Shown in pieces: positions 45,329 to 54,102 of a stretch of DNA of 64,000 bases. The DNA lies in contig NZ_WIXO01000001.1 in the NCBI RefSeq assembly GCF_009709575.1, positions 2,482,001-2,546,000 of the forward strand, given 5' to 3'. The notes beneath the pieces were generated by a model that did no database searches, was not told the origin of the DNA, and was given only the letters and a program-made list of their open reading frames with translations. The stretch comes from Streptomyces taklimakanensis. GTDB lineage: Bacteria; Actinomycetota; Actinomycetes; Streptomycetales; Streptomycetaceae. The position numbers were made by a program, and so were the translations under genes. How positions within the stretch are numbered: the stretch's first letter is position 1; every line of letters begins with the position of its first letter.

Positions 45329-45607
45329 TCAGCAGCCGCCCGCGACGGCCGGGATGATCGAGACGCCCGCACCGTCCGGCGTCGGCGTCTGCAGGCCGTC
45401 GGTGAAGCGGACGTCGTCGTCGTTGACGTAGACGTTCACGAAGCGGCGCAGCTTGCCGGAGTCGTCCAGGATCCGGGCGGAGATGCCCTGGTGGTTCTTC
45501 TCCAGATCGGCGACGACCTCGGCGAGCGTGGCGCCCTCGGCCGACACCTCGGCCCGTCCGTCGGTGTAGGTGCGCAGGATGGTCGGGATACGGACGGTGA
45601 CGCTCAT
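45329..45607 (-). CDS. cysO: CysO-type sulfur-carrier protein ending in Gly-Gly-Cys
   Basis: A 92-residue ubiquitin-like sulfur carrier of the MoaD/ThiS family. It closely follows mycobacterial CysO as I remember it (IPTILRTYTDG, GKLRRFVNVYVNDDDVRF, IIPAVAGG). Such carriers end in Gly-Gly, which is adenylated by MoeZ and thiocarboxylated; here the frame ends Gly-Gly-Cys, so one residue must be removed first, plausibly by a Mec+ (JAMM) peptidase. ATG overlaps the thrC stop by four bases, so the pair is co-translated and shares the SAM riboswitch. Confidence 0.87.
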   Translation of the reverse strand: MSVTVRIPTILRTYTDGRAEVSAEGATLAEVVADLEKNHQGISARILDDSGKLRRFVNVYVNDDDVRFTDGLQTPTPDGAGVSIIPAVAGGC

Positions 45608-46884
45608 GCCAGGCCAGCCTCTCGGAAGGAGTCCAGGTTCGGACGGATGATCGCGGACGGTCCGGTGGTCGGGGCCACCGCGTCCAGGGTCTTGAGACCG
45701 TCGCCGGTGTTGAGGACGACGGTGGTCAGGGAGGGGTCGAGGGCGCCCGTCTCGATCAGCTTCCGCGTCACGCCGACGGTCACACCACCGGCGGTCTCCG
45801 CGAAGATCCCCTCCGTCCGGGCCAGCAGCTTGATCGCGTCGACCACCTGCTCGTCGGTCACGTCCTCCACCGCACCGCCGGTGCGGCGGGCGATGTCCAG
45901 GACGTAGGGGCCGTCCGCCGGGTTGCCGATGGCCAACGACTTGGCGATGGTGTCCGGCTTCACCGGCCGCACCACGTCGTGCCCCTCCTTGAAGGCCCGG
46001 GAGACCGGCGAGCACCCCTCGGCCTGGGCACCGAAGATCCGGTACGGCCGGTCCTCGACCAGCCCGAGCCCGATCAGCTCCCGCAGCCCCTTGTCGATCT
46101 TGGTGAGCTGGGAGCCGGAGGCGATCGGGACGACGATCTGGTCCGGCAGCCGCCACCCGAGCTGCTCGCAGATCTCGTACGCCAGGGTCTTGGAGCCCTC
46201 CGCGTAGTACGGGCGGAGGTTGACGTTGACGAAGCCCCAGCCCTCGCCGGCCGGATCGCCGATCAGCTCGGAGCAGAAGCGGTTCACGTCGTCGTAGGTG
46301 CCCTCGATGCCGACCAGGTCGCCACCGTAGACCGCGGCCATCACGACCTTGCCCTGCTCCAGGTCGTGCGGGATGAAGACGCAGGAGCGCAGCCCCGCGC
46401 GGGCCGCCGCGGCGCCGACGGCGCCGGCCAGGTTGCCGGTGGAGGAGCACGACAGGGTGGTGAACCCGAAGGCGCGGGCGGCCTCCACGGCGATGGCCAC
46501 CACCCGGTCCTTGAAGGAGTGGGTGGGGTTGCCGGAGTCGTCCTTGACGTACAGCCCGCCGGTGACGCCCAGCTCGCGGGCGAGGTTGTCGGCCCTCACC
46601 AGCTTGGTGAAGCCGGGGTTCAGGTTGGGCTTGTCCGCCACGTCGGCCGGCACCGGCAGCAGCGGGGCGTAGCGCCAGATGTTGTCCGGCCCGGCCTCGA
46701 TGCGCGCGCGCAGCGCCTCGGGGTCGCCCCCGGGCAGGTCGTACGCGATCTCCAGCGGCCCGAAACAGGCCTCACAGGCGAAGACCGGTCCGAGCGGGAA
46801 GCGCTCCCCGCACTCTCGACAGGAGAGCGCGGCGGCGGGTCCGAGCGAGATGCCGGTGTTGCTTACAACAGTCTGCACAGCCAT
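45604..46884 (-). CDS. thrC: Threonine synthase
   Basis: A 426-residue pyridoxal-phosphate enzyme converting O-phosphohomoserine to threonine. N-terminal zinc-ribbon-like cysteines (CRECGERFP, CEACFGPLEI), PLP lysine in NPTHSFKDRV near residue 120, SSTGNLAGAVGAAAAR and the glycine-rich phosphate site in IASGSQLTK. Length is normal. ATG at 46884. The messenger begins with a SAM-I riboswitch, unusual for a threonine gene, and the next gene encodes a sulfur carrier; a role of the enzyme in making homocysteine is therefore possible but not shown. Confidence 0.92.
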   Translation of the reverse strand: MAVQTVVSNTGISLGPAAALSCRECGERFPLGPVFACEACFGPLEIAYDLPGGDPEALRARIEAGPDNIWRYAPLLPVPADVADKPNLNPGFTKLVRADNLARELGVTGGLYVKDDSGNPTHSFKDRVVAIAVEAARAFGFTTLSCSSTGNLAGAVGAAAARAGLRSCVFIPHDLEQGKVVMAAVYGGDLVGIEGTYDDVNRFCSELIGDPAGEGWGFVNVNLRPYYAEGSKTLAYEICEQLGWRLPDQIVVPIASGSQLTKIDKGLRELIGLGLVEDRPYRIFGAQAEGCSPVSRAFKEGHDVVRPVKPDTIAKSLAIGNPADGPYVLDIARRTGGAVEDVTDEQVVDAIKLLARTEGIFAETAGGVTVGVTRKLIETGALDPSLTTVVLNTGDGLKTLDAVAPTTGPSAIIRPNLDSFREAGLA

Positions 46885-46904
46885 GGATGGCGAGGCCCTT
46901 TCTC

Positions 46905-47043
46905 CTCATCTTCCCCGTGACGCCTCTCGCCGCGGGCCGGAATTGGCACCTTCCCCACCGTGGCCTCGGACTGCTGCGAACGAGTGCCGGCGGGAGGGTT
47001 GCCGGGGCTTCAACGGGCCGTTCCCTCTGCCCCTCTGGATGAG
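46905..47043 (-). promoter_or_regulatory. SAM-I (S-box) riboswitch upstream of thrC-cysO
   Basis: The minus-strand leader has the S-box layout: P1 made by CTCATC (47038-47043) and GATGAG (46905-46910), then CAGAGGGGCAGAGGGAACGG, CCCGTTGAAGCCCCGGCAAC and GGTGCCAATTCCGGCC, each matching the conserved core of SAM-I aptamers. The aptamer ends 21 bases before the thrC ATG, and its P1 strand overlaps the GAGGAG that may serve as ribosome binding site, so SAM binding would reduce translation initiation. Confidence 0.93.
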
Positions 47044-47574
47044 CTCTATGGCACCCGGCCAATACCCTGACCGGGGCGTTTGTGCACGCCGGGCTCCGAG
47101 ATGCGGAACCCCCGCGCGTCGCTCAAGACTGTAACCGACGGCTCCGTCGGCCACGGAGGCCGTCCGAACCGCGAGACGGGGGCGAACGACCGTCTCGGGG
47201 CGGAGAGGCCCGAAAGACGGCGCGTGCGCCCCCCGGGAGCGCTCGACCGGTCCCCCGAGGGACATCGGGCATGCCCCGGACCGGCCCGATGGCGCCGAAG
47301 GACGCCGGAGAGGACCCACGGAACGACCGGAAGGCGCGAGATCCTGTCCGCGACCGTGCATGAAGGACCGCCGGCGGGCAACCAGGACCCGACACCGGAC
47401 GGTGCGGACCGCCCCGGACGGGCTCCGCGGACCGGGGCACCGGCGACACCGGTGCCCCCACGTCACCGATACGACCGACGCCGAGAACACTCCGGGAACA
47501 TCCGGGAAACCCCGGTCCCGCAGAATGCCTGGGACCGGCGGAACCGACCAGGATGCCGAGGACAGGAGGCGCAC
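47044..47574. other. Divergent region between the SAM riboswitch and gpgS
   Basis: About 530 bases without a supported gene. It should hold the thrC promoter near its left end (TGCACA-N16-TATTGG on the minus strand is a weak candidate just before P1) and the gpgS promoter at the right end. A perfect hairpin (GGGGCACCGG, 5-base loop, complement; 47434-47458) lies in the gpgS leader. Confidence 0.5.
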
Positions 47575-48531
47575 GTGCTGGATGAGGTCGACCACTGGCT
47601 GGAGCGACGCTCATGGAGCGCTGCCGACCGCCCGCTGCCCCGGCTGCTGGCCGCGAAGCGGGCGGCGGGACCGGCGGGCAGCGTGAGCGTGGTGCTTCCG
47701 GCACTGAACGAGGAGGCGACGGTCGGCGACATCGTCGCCGCCATCCGCCGCGACCTGATGACCGAGGACGTGCCCCTGGTCGACGAACTGGTCGTGGTGG
47801 ACTCCGGCTCCACCGACCGCACCTCGGAGGTCGCGGCGGCCGCGGGCGCCAAGGTGGTGCACCGCGACGAGCTGCTGCCCCGGGTGCCCACCGTGCCCGG
47901 CAAGGGCGAGGTCCTGTGGCGATCGCTGCTGGCCACCGGCGGCGAGATCGTCTGCTTCGTCGACGCGGACCTGCGCGACTTCGACTCCACGTTCGTCTCG
48001 GGGATCGTCGGCCCGCTGCTGACCGACCCCTCGCTGGCGATGGTCAAGGCGATGTACGACCGTGCCCTGGGGGACAGCAACGTCGGCGGCGGCCGGGTCA
48101 CCGAGCTGGTCGCCCGGCCCCTGCTGAACCTGCACTGGCCCCAGTTGGCGGGCTTCGTCCAGCCGCTCGGCGGCGAGTACGCGGCCCGGCGCTCCCTGCT
48201 GGAGCGGCTCAGCTTCCCCGTCGGCTACGGCGTCGAGCTGGGCCTGCTGGTCGACGCGTTGCACGCCGTCGGACTGGACGCGCTCGCCCAGGTCGACGTC
48301 GGGGTGCGCCGGCACCGCAACCAGGACGGGCTGGCGCTGGGGCGGATGGCCGCCGCCATCCAGCGCACCGCCCACGTCCGGCAGGCGCGCGGCGGGCTGA
48401 TACGTCCGGTGCTGACGCAGTTCGAGCGTTCGCCGGAGGGCGGCTTCGTGCCGCACTCGTACCCGGTGGACACCGAGGAGCGCCCACCGATGTGCACGGT
48501 CCCGGAGTACACCAGCCGCCGCGCCGCCTGA
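47575..48531 (+). CDS. gpgS: Glucosyl-3-phosphoglycerate synthase
   Basis: A 318-residue GT81 glycosyltransferase that joins glucose from a nucleotide donor to 3-phosphoglycerate, the first step to glucosylglycerate-type solutes. Motifs: VSVVLPALNEEATVGDIV near residue 37, VVVDSGSTDRT, KGEVLWRSL, the metal-binding FVDADLRDF near residue 135 and PLGGEYAARR. GTG at 47575 with ACAGGAGG six bases upstream. The trehalose genes otsA and otsB follow, making this a compatible-solute neighbourhood. Confidence 0.9.
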   Translation: MLDEVDHWLERRSWSAADRPLPRLLAAKRAAGPAGSVSVVLPALNEEATVGDIVAAIRRDLMTEDVPLVDELVVVDSGSTDRTSEVAAAAGAKVVHRDELLPRVPTVPGKGEVLWRSLLATGGEIVCFVDADLRDFDSTFVSGIVGPLLTDPSLAMVKAMYDRALGDSNVGGGRVTELVARPLLNLHWPQLAGFVQPLGGEYAARRSLLERLSFPVGYGVELGLLVDALHAVGLDALAQVDVGVRRHRNQDGLALGRMAAAIQRTAHVRQARGGLIRPVLTQFERSPEGGFVPHSYPVDTEERPPMCTVPEYTSRRAA

Positions 48532-48572
48532 CGGCCGGGCCGCCCGACGACCGCACCCTCGACGCCCCACCC

Positions 48573-48611
48573 GGCCCCGTGGCCGGCGCGCGACGCGCCG
48601 GCCACGGGGCC
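48573..48611 (+). terminator. Terminator after gpgS
   Basis: A perfect 17-bp stem (left arm GGCCCCGTGGCCGGCGC) with a 5-base loop, 42 bases after the gpgS stop. Confidence 0.8.
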
Positions 48612-48636
48612 TTCCGCGCCTTCCGCGCCTTCCGCG
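48610..48636 (+). repeat. 9-bp tandem repeat before otsA
   Basis: Three perfect copies of CCTTCCGCG follow directly on the gpgS terminator and lie about 80 bases before the otsA start. Non-coding. Confidence 0.85.
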
Positions 48637-48714
48637 CGTGCTTTGGCGCGCCCTCGGCCGCGTGTGACGGGAACCGCACGTTTGCGCGGTCCGGACAGCG
48701 GCTAGGTTCCGACC

Positions 48715-50184
48715 ATGGTCACTCGGCACCAGGTACTCGTCGCGTCCAACCGCGGGCCCGTCTCCTACTCCGTCGGGGAGGACGGCTCGTTGACCGCCAA
48801 ACGCGGCGGCGGAGGACTGGTCTCCGGGCTGTCGGCGGTCAAGGGCGACGCGGTGTGGGTGTGCGCGGCGCTGGGCGACGGAGACCGCGAGGCCGCCCGT
48901 CGCACGGGCGGCGCCCTGGACCCGGCCGACACCGGCGGCCAGGCGGTGCGGATGCTGGACATACCGCCGTCGGTCTTCGCGGACGCCTACAACGGCATCG
49001 CCAACTCCGTGCTGTGGTTCGTCCACCACATGCTCTACCAGACCCCGCTGGAACCCGCCTTCGACACCGCCTTCGAGCGGCAGTGGCGCTCCTACGAGAC
49101 GTACAACGCCGCCTTCGCCGACGCCCTCGCCGAGGAGGCCGCCGAGGGAGCGGCCGTCCTCGTGCAGGACTACCACCTCACCCTCGCCCCCGGCATGCTC
49201 CGCGAGCGCCGGCCCGACCTGCGCATCGGCCACTTCTCGCACACGCCCTGGGCCCCGGCGGACTACTTCCGGATGCTGCCGGACGATCCCGACGGCGGGG
49301 TGGCCGCCCAGGTGCTGCGCGGCGTCCTCGGCGCCGACCGCGCCGCCTTCCTCACCCAGCGGTGGGCCAACGCGTTCACCGAGTGCTGCGTGCGGCTGCT
49401 GGGGGCGGAGGTCACCGTGAGCGACGACGGCGAGATGGTCGTGACGCACGAGGGGCGCGAGACGCGGATAGGCGTCCACGGGTTGGGCGCCGACGGCGAC
49501 TTCCTCCGCGAGCGCTCCCGACGGCCGGACGTGGACGAGCGGATGGCGTCCCTGCGCGAGCAGATCGGCCGCGCCCCGGACGGCACGCCGCGCAAGGCGG
49601 TCGTCCGGGTGGACCGCACCGAGCTGTCCAAGAACATCGTCCGCGGTCTGCACGCCTACCGGCGGCTGCTGGACGAGCGTCCCGAGTGGCGCGGCCGCGT
49701 CGTGCACGTCGCCTTCGCCTACCCCTCCCGGCAGGACCTGGCCGTCTACCGCGACTACACCGCCGAGGTCTCCCGGGTCGCCGACGGGATCAACGCGGAG
49801 TACGGCACGGCGGACTGGACGCCGGTCGTACTGCACGTCAAGGACGACTTCGCACGCTCCCTCGCCGCGTACCGGCTGGCCGACGTGGCCCTGGTCAACC
49901 CGATCAGGGACGGCATGAACCTGGTCGCCAAGGAGGTCCCGGTGGTCTCCGACGACGGCTGCGCGCTGGTGCTCTCCCGCGAGGCCGGGGCCTTCGCCGA
50001 GCTGGCCGAGGACGCGATCACCGTCAACCCCTACGACATCGGCGCCACCGCCGACGCCCTGCACCGGGCGCTGACGATGGACGCGGGCGAACGCGCCGAG
50101 CGCACCGAGCGGCTCGCCTCGGCGGCCACCGCGCTGCCGCCCACCACCTGGTTCACCGACCAGCTCGACGCCCTGCGCGGCTGA
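48715..50184 (+). CDS. otsA: Trehalose-6-phosphate synthase
   Basis: A 489-residue GT20 enzyme forming trehalose 6-phosphate from a nucleotide-glucose and glucose 6-phosphate. Motifs: VASNRGPVSY at the start, KRGGGGLVSGL, YNGIANSVLWFVHH, VQDYHLTLAPGMLRE, FSHTPWAP, VRVDRTELSKNI and NPIRDGMNLVAKE. ATG at 48715 is preceded at six bases by TAGGTT and has no Shine-Dalgarno (leaderless pattern). The phosphatase otsB is convergent just downstream. Confidence 0.93.
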   Translation: MVTRHQVLVASNRGPVSYSVGEDGSLTAKRGGGGLVSGLSAVKGDAVWVCAALGDGDREAARRTGGALDPADTGGQAVRMLDIPPSVFADAYNGIANSVLWFVHHMLYQTPLEPAFDTAFERQWRSYETYNAAFADALAEEAAEGAAVLVQDYHLTLAPGMLRERRPDLRIGHFSHTPWAPADYFRMLPDDPDGGVAAQVLRGVLGADRAAFLTQRWANAFTECCVRLLGAEVTVSDDGEMVVTHEGRETRIGVHGLGADGDFLRERSRRPDVDERMASLREQIGRAPDGTPRKAVVRVDRTELSKNIVRGLHAYRRLLDERPEWRGRVVHVAFAYPSRQDLAVYRDYTAEVSRVADGINAEYGTADWTPVVLHVKDDFARSLAAYRLADVALVNPIRDGMNLVAKEVPVVSDDGCALVLSREAGAFAELAEDAITVNPYDIGATADALHRALTMDAGERAERTERLASAATALPPTTWFTDQLDALRG

Positions 50185-50251
50185 CCGGGGCGGGCCGGGG
50201 GTGCGGCGAGCACGGTCCGCGCCCGCCGCACACCGCGTGTCGTCCGGTGGC

Positions 50252-51139
50252 TCAATCCGTCGGGGTGTCCGTCGGGGCGTCCGTCAGGGCGTCCGCCACC
50301 GCGCCCAGCAGGGAGACGACCCCGGCGGGACCGTCCACGACCAAATCCGCCCGCTCGGCCAGTGCGGTGACCTCCTCACTGCCGCTGCACACCAGCAGCC
50401 CCGGCAGGCCCTCGCCGCGCAGTCGGTCCACCGCGTCGTACGCGGCCAGGTCGCCCAGGTCGTCACCGCCGTAGAGCACCGAACCGGCGCCCGTCTCGCG
50501 GAGGAAGTCCGACAGGGCGACGCCCTTGTCCATGCCCGGGGGTCGCAGCTCCAGGACGAGCCGGCCGGGTTCGACGGCCAGACCGTGCCGCGCGGCCAGC
50601 TCCTCCAGGGGGGCGCGCAGCAGCTCGAAGGCGCCCTGTGGATCGGCGGCGCGCCGGGTGTGGACGGCGACGGCCCGGCCCTTGTCCTCGGTCCGGGTGC
50701 CCTCCGGTGCGCCCGCCTTCTCCAGCAGGCCCGGCAGTTCGGTGCGCACCGCCTCCACACCGGGGTGGGGCGGCGGGGTGCGCGTCTCGCCCGTGGCGGC
50801 GTCCCAGCGCTCCGCACCGTACGCGCCGAGCACCACCAGGTGCTCCAGGCCCGGCACCCCGGCGAAACCGCCGTAGCGCGCCGCCACCTCGGCCGGACGG
50901 CCGGTGACGATCACCACGGCCCGCAGCGCGGGCGCCAGCCGGGCCAGGACGGGAACGGCGTCGGGGTGGGCGCGGGCCCGGTCGGGATCGGGGACGATCG
51001 GCGCGATCGTGCCGTCGAAGTCGAGTGCGACCACGGCCCGCCCGGGGTCGGCCAGCAACGCGGCGAGGCCGTCGCGCCCGGCGGGGGTGGTCGGAGTGGG
51101 GAGATGCTCCGGACGGAGGTGTGAGGAGTGGCTGCCCAT
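50252..51139 (-). CDS. otsB: Trehalose-6-phosphate phosphatase
   Basis: A 295-residue HAD-type phosphatase that dephosphorylates trehalose 6-phosphate. DFDGTIAPI near residue 42 (nucleophile and acid/base Asp), VIVTGRPAEVAARY (motif II), LELRPPGMDKGVAL and YGGDDLGDLAAYDA (motif IV). The tail has a short Thr-Asp repeat. ATG at 51139. It faces otsA, completing the OtsAB route. Confidence 0.92.
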   Translation of the reverse strand: MGSHSSHLRPEHLPTPTTPAGRDGLAALLADPGRAVVALDFDGTIAPIVPDPDRARAHPDAVPVLARLAPALRAVVIVTGRPAEVAARYGGFAGVPGLEHLVVLGAYGAERWDAATGETRTPPPHPGVEAVRTELPGLLEKAGAPEGTRTEDKGRAVAVHTRRAADPQGAFELLRAPLEELAARHGLAVEPGRLVLELRPPGMDKGVALSDFLRETGAGSVLYGGDDLGDLAAYDAVDRLRGEGLPGLLVCSGSEEVTALAERADLVVDGPAGVVSLLGAVADALTDAPTDTPTD

Positions 51140-51240
51140 GCCGGGAAACCTACCCGGCCGGGGCCCGCGCATCGCCGTCTCCCCGCCCCTGTCGTCGCCC
51201 CCGTCGTCTCTCCGCCGTCTCCCCGTCCGTCGGCTCGCCC

Positions 51241-51501
51241 CTACCGGCGCCGGCCGCGCTGCTCGTCCCGGCGGCGGCGGAGCCGGTTGACGGTGACGGG
51301 GTCGCGGGCGAGGGCGCGCGGATCGTCCAGCAGGGCGTTGAGCACCTGGTAGTAGCGCGTCGGGGACATGCCCAGCCGCTCGCGTATCGCCCGCTCCTTG
51401 GCACCGGGGGTGGGCCAACCGCGCCGTTCGACGGCGAGCACGGCCTCGTCCTCCTCGGACAGGCCCTCGCCCTCGTGCGGCCGCTCGTTCCCGGTGCTCA
51501 C
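51241..51501 (-). CDS. DUF3263 family protein
   Basis: An 86-residue protein: acidic N-terminus (GLSEEDEAVLAVERRGWP), then a helix-turn-helix-like part KERAIRERLGMSPTRYYQVLNALLDDPRAL and a basic tail (RLRRRRDEQRGRRR). This is the actinobacterial DUF3263, likely a small DNA-binding protein. GTG at 51501. It lies 101 bases upstream of otsB on the same strand. Confidence 0.85.
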   Translation of the reverse strand: MSTGNERPHEGEGLSEEDEAVLAVERRGWPTPGAKERAIRERLGMSPTRYYQVLNALLDDPRALARDPVTVNRLRRRRDEQRGRRR

Positions 51502-51703
51502 TCCTCCAACCTACTGCCGTGCTCGGACACCGCATCCCGGGCCGCGACCACGGCGTCCGGTCCGCCCCACGGTCCGCGCCGCATCGCGTATCTCTTCGGC
51601 AACGTTCCTTCTCCCCGCAGGTCAGGACTGCTATCCACGTGCGTGTACCCCTCCGTTCGGGGTGCACTGCCGATCGCCCGCCGCCCCGCACCGAGGAGCC
51701 CGC

Positions 51704-52651
51704 ATGGCCGCCGCCGAGCAGTCCCGCACCGCCACCGAGATCGCCACCCAGCCCGCCTGCTGGCGGCGGGCGGTCGAGGCCGCGGAGGGCGCCGTCGAGT
51801 CGCTGCCGCGGCCGGGCGAGCGGGTGGCGGTGACCGGCTGCGGCACCTCGTGGTTCATGGCCCAGTCCTACGCGGCGCTGCGCGAGGCGGCCGGGCAGGG
51901 CGAGACGGACGCCCACGCCGCCTCGGAGTTCCCCGTCGGACGCTCCTACGACCGGGTGGTGGCCATCACCCGCTCCGGAACCACCTCCGAGGTGCTCCAC
52001 CTGCTGGGCGAGCTGGCGGGCCGCGTCCCCACCACCGCCCTGACCGCCGACCCGAACACCCCCGTCGTGGACGCGGCCGACCGGGTGGTCGTCCTGGAGT
52101 GGGCGGACGAGGAGTCGGTCGTCCAGACTCGCTTCGCCACCTCCGCCCTGGCGCTGCTGCGCGCCGGGCTGGAGCGGCACGGCGGACTTCCGGCCGGGGT
52201 CAAGACGGTGGCGCGGGCGGCCGTCGACGCGGAGCGGGCCGTCACCCAGCCGCTGCCGGAAGCGGTGCTGGCCGCCGAGCAGTGGACGTTCCTGGGACGC
52301 GGCTGGACGTACGGACTGGCCCTGGAGGCGGCCCTGAAGATGCGCGAGGCGGCCGGCGCGTGGACGGAGGCGTACCCCGCGATGGAGTACCGCCACGGCC
52401 CCATCGCCGTCACCGGCCCCGGCCGGGTGGCCTGGCTGCTGGGGTCCCTGCCGGACGGGCTGGCGGGCGACGTGGAGCGGGTGGGCGGCACCCTGCTGGC
52501 CGAATCCGACTGTCCGGCCACGGGCGAGGGCGCCCTGGACCCGATGGCCGACCTGATCCGCGCCCAGCGCCTGGCCGTCGCCCTCGCCGAGTCCCGCGGC
52601 GCCGACCCGGACCGTCCCCGCAACCTGACCCGCAGCGTGATCCTGGGCTGA
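51704..52651 (+). CDS. SIS-domain sugar isomerase (AgaS/GlmS C-terminal type)
   Basis: A 315-residue protein with two SIS domains like the isomerase half of glucosamine-6-phosphate synthase. First domain: VAVTGCGTSWFMAQSYAAL and ITRSGTTSEVLHLLGEL; second: WTFLGRGWTYGLALEAALKMREA near residue 195, and MEYRHGPIAVTGPG. It probably isomerises or deaminates an amino-sugar phosphate. No glutaminase domain is present. ATG at 51704 has CGAGGAG upstream. A perfect hairpin follows the stop. Confidence 0.85.
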   Translation: MAAAEQSRTATEIATQPACWRRAVEAAEGAVESLPRPGERVAVTGCGTSWFMAQSYAALREAAGQGETDAHAASEFPVGRSYDRVVAITRSGTTSEVLHLLGELAGRVPTTALTADPNTPVVDAADRVVVLEWADEESVVQTRFATSALALLRAGLERHGGLPAGVKTVARAAVDAERAVTQPLPEAVLAAEQWTFLGRGWTYGLALEAALKMREAAGAWTEAYPAMEYRHGPIAVTGPGRVAWLLGSLPDGLAGDVERVGGTLLAESDCPATGEGALDPMADLIRAQRLAVALAESRGADPDRPRNLTRSVILG

Positions 52652-52675
52652 CGCCCCGAGCCCGGGCTCGGGGCG
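52652..52675. terminator. Perfect palindromic terminator
   Basis: CGCCCCGAGCCC and its exact complement with no spacer form a 24-base palindrome directly after the SIS gene stop, and just beyond the end of the convergent DUF6571 tail fragment. Confidence 0.7.
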
Positions 52676-52682
52676 GAACGGC

Positions 52683-52889
52683 CTACCGGAGGGCTCCCTC
52701 CGCCCTGTTCGCCGCAGCTGTGTACGCCTGTCCGGCTTCCTGGAGCAGGAGGGCGCTCCTGCTGCCGGACTCACCGACCTCACCTTCCGGCACGCCGGTC
52801 TCCACGGCCCGGTCCTGAATCATGCTCCGGAGCCGTGGCAGGCCGTACTCCTCGTAGGTGTCGATCAGCTTTCCCTTGGTGGCCGCGTT
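52683..52889 (-). pseudogene. Orphan C-terminal tail of a second DUF6571 protein
   Basis: The minus frame over these 69 codons (KLIDTYEEYGLPRLRSMIQD, RAVETGVPEGEVG, EAGQAYTAAANRAEGALR) aligns with the last 70 residues of the DUF6571 protein encoded upstream (DLISAYRREGYPRLEEMLHI, RAEQVGISEEDLAS, DAGSEYSMALGDAEGAMG): PRL, M, RA..G, AG..Y and EGA positions agree. It has no start codon, ribosome site or N-terminal part of its own, so it looks like the remnant of a duplicated gene or an unexpressed cassette. A longer open frame reaches 53204 but its upstream part is the shadow of the neighbouring gene. Confidence 0.7.
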
Positions 52890-52995
52890 CCCGCCCCCCG
52901 TTCGGCGACGGCCGTCCTGCGGATCTGCGTCAGCCGCGGGAAGCACCACACGGGGACCACCGCCCTCCACAACCGGGGACTCCCGCCCCCTCACC

Positions 52996-54102
52996 TCACG
53001 ACGCGCACCCCAGCTTTTCCTTGACGGCATCGACGAAGCTTTCGTGCAGAACCCGCGCGGGCAGGAGATCGGCTTCGGCGTACTCGAGCGCCTTCCGCTC
53101 GTGCTCGTCGTGGTCCTGGGGTTCGCTTTCGGCATGCGACATCTGTACCAGGTATTCCGCACCGCCGCAGGTGATGAATTCGGTTTGGAAACCCTCCGAT
53201 TCATTCGCCCGGGAATTCCGGTGGTGAGCTATCAGCTGATCGTTCCCGTTCACCGCGAAGGCTGCCAGAGCGTACTTCCTGTCCGATTCGCTCTCACGGG
53301 TCAGCACGCAGCTCCAACCGTCCTCGTAGTTCCCGACCACACTCTGACGAAGCTCTCCCCGACTCGCCTGGTCACGAGTCACGCCGAAGCCCGACAGGCC
53401 GCACTGGCCTTCAACGGGGACTTCTTCGTGGACTGGAGCCCCGGGAACCTCATCCGCGAGTTCGAAACCTTCCTCGTCACACCCTTTCTCCTGGGCCAAG
53501 TTCTTCGCATAGCTCATCAGCACCTCGGCCATGCGGCGGCGCTTGTCGTCCCGCCCCCACTGCCCATGTCGCGGGTTCTGAAGCTCCAACTGCACCTGAA
53601 TCGGCTTGTTCCCCATTTTGAAATCATCGGAACATTTCTGCGGAAGCCAAACTTCGGCTCTCCGACCTTCCGTCCAGCCATTCAGACCGGAACCAAGCGG
53701 AGAGGCGTCCACGTACCATCCGGGAGTCACCGGTTCACTCCTAAAGGGACCAAAGTCCCAGGCAACGAACACCTCGAACTCGGCAATGCCCCCTTCGGAC
53801 TGCCAAACAGGGCAGCGCGATATCATCCCACGCCGCCCGGGAGAATCGCTTCCACTCTCCCCCGGGCCGTCGACCAGCTCTTTCCGAGAGGATTCGTATT
53901 CTCCTTCGGGATCGATCGACAGAGGGGATATCGCTTCCTTCGTCAGGAGACCGTCGCAGATCGCCTGACCGCCCCCGGACTCCTCCCCTCCCGACTTCCA
54001 ATGGAAGACCACGGCGGTAGACAGCAGAAGCGTCAGACTTGAAGCAATGGCAAATCGAACAGTTTTCCTCATTCCGCGCTTCTCCTCCGCGCCGCCCGTC
54101 AC
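52996..54102 (-). CDS. Membrane-anchored extracellular protein paired with the DUF6571 protein
   Basis: A 368-residue protein I do not recognise. Residues about 11-30 (MRKTVRFAIASSLTLLLSTAVVF) form an N-terminal membrane anchor or signal, without a lipobox Cys. The outside part has two similar-looking halves, each starting near a Cys (CDGLLTKEAISPLS; CGLSGFGVTRDQAS) and containing a Cys-Pro or Trp-Ser-Cys strand. The GTG at 54102 overlaps the stop of the DUF6571 gene by four bases; ATG at 54072 is an alternative. The base composition is visibly less GC-rich than the genome around it, suggesting transfer. It may be an immunity or accessory factor; that is inference. Confidence 0.7.
   Translation of the reverse strand: MTGGAEEKRGMRKTVRFAIASSLTLLLSTAVVFHWKSGGEESGGGQAICDGLLTKEAISPLSIDPEGEYESSRKELVDGPGESGSDSPGRRGMISRCPVWQSEGGIAEFEVFVAWDFGPFRSEPVTPGWYVDASPLGSGLNGWTEGRRAEVWLPQKCSDDFKMGNKPIQVQLELQNPRHGQWGRDDKRRRMAEVLMSYAKNLAQEKGCDEEGFELADEVPGAPVHEEVPVEGQCGLSGFGVTRDQASRGELRQSVVGNYEDGWSCVLTRESESDRKYALAAFAVNGNDQLIAHHRNSRANESEGFQTEFITCGGAEYLVQMSHAESEPQDHDEHERKALEYAEADLLPARVLHESFVDAVKEKLGCAS

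Noticed and set aside
52890..53204. Upstream part of the open frame that ends in the DUF6571 tail fragment
   Set aside because: It overlaps the 3' end of the membrane-anchored protein gene in another frame and has no similarity to DUF6571; only the last 69 codons are supported.
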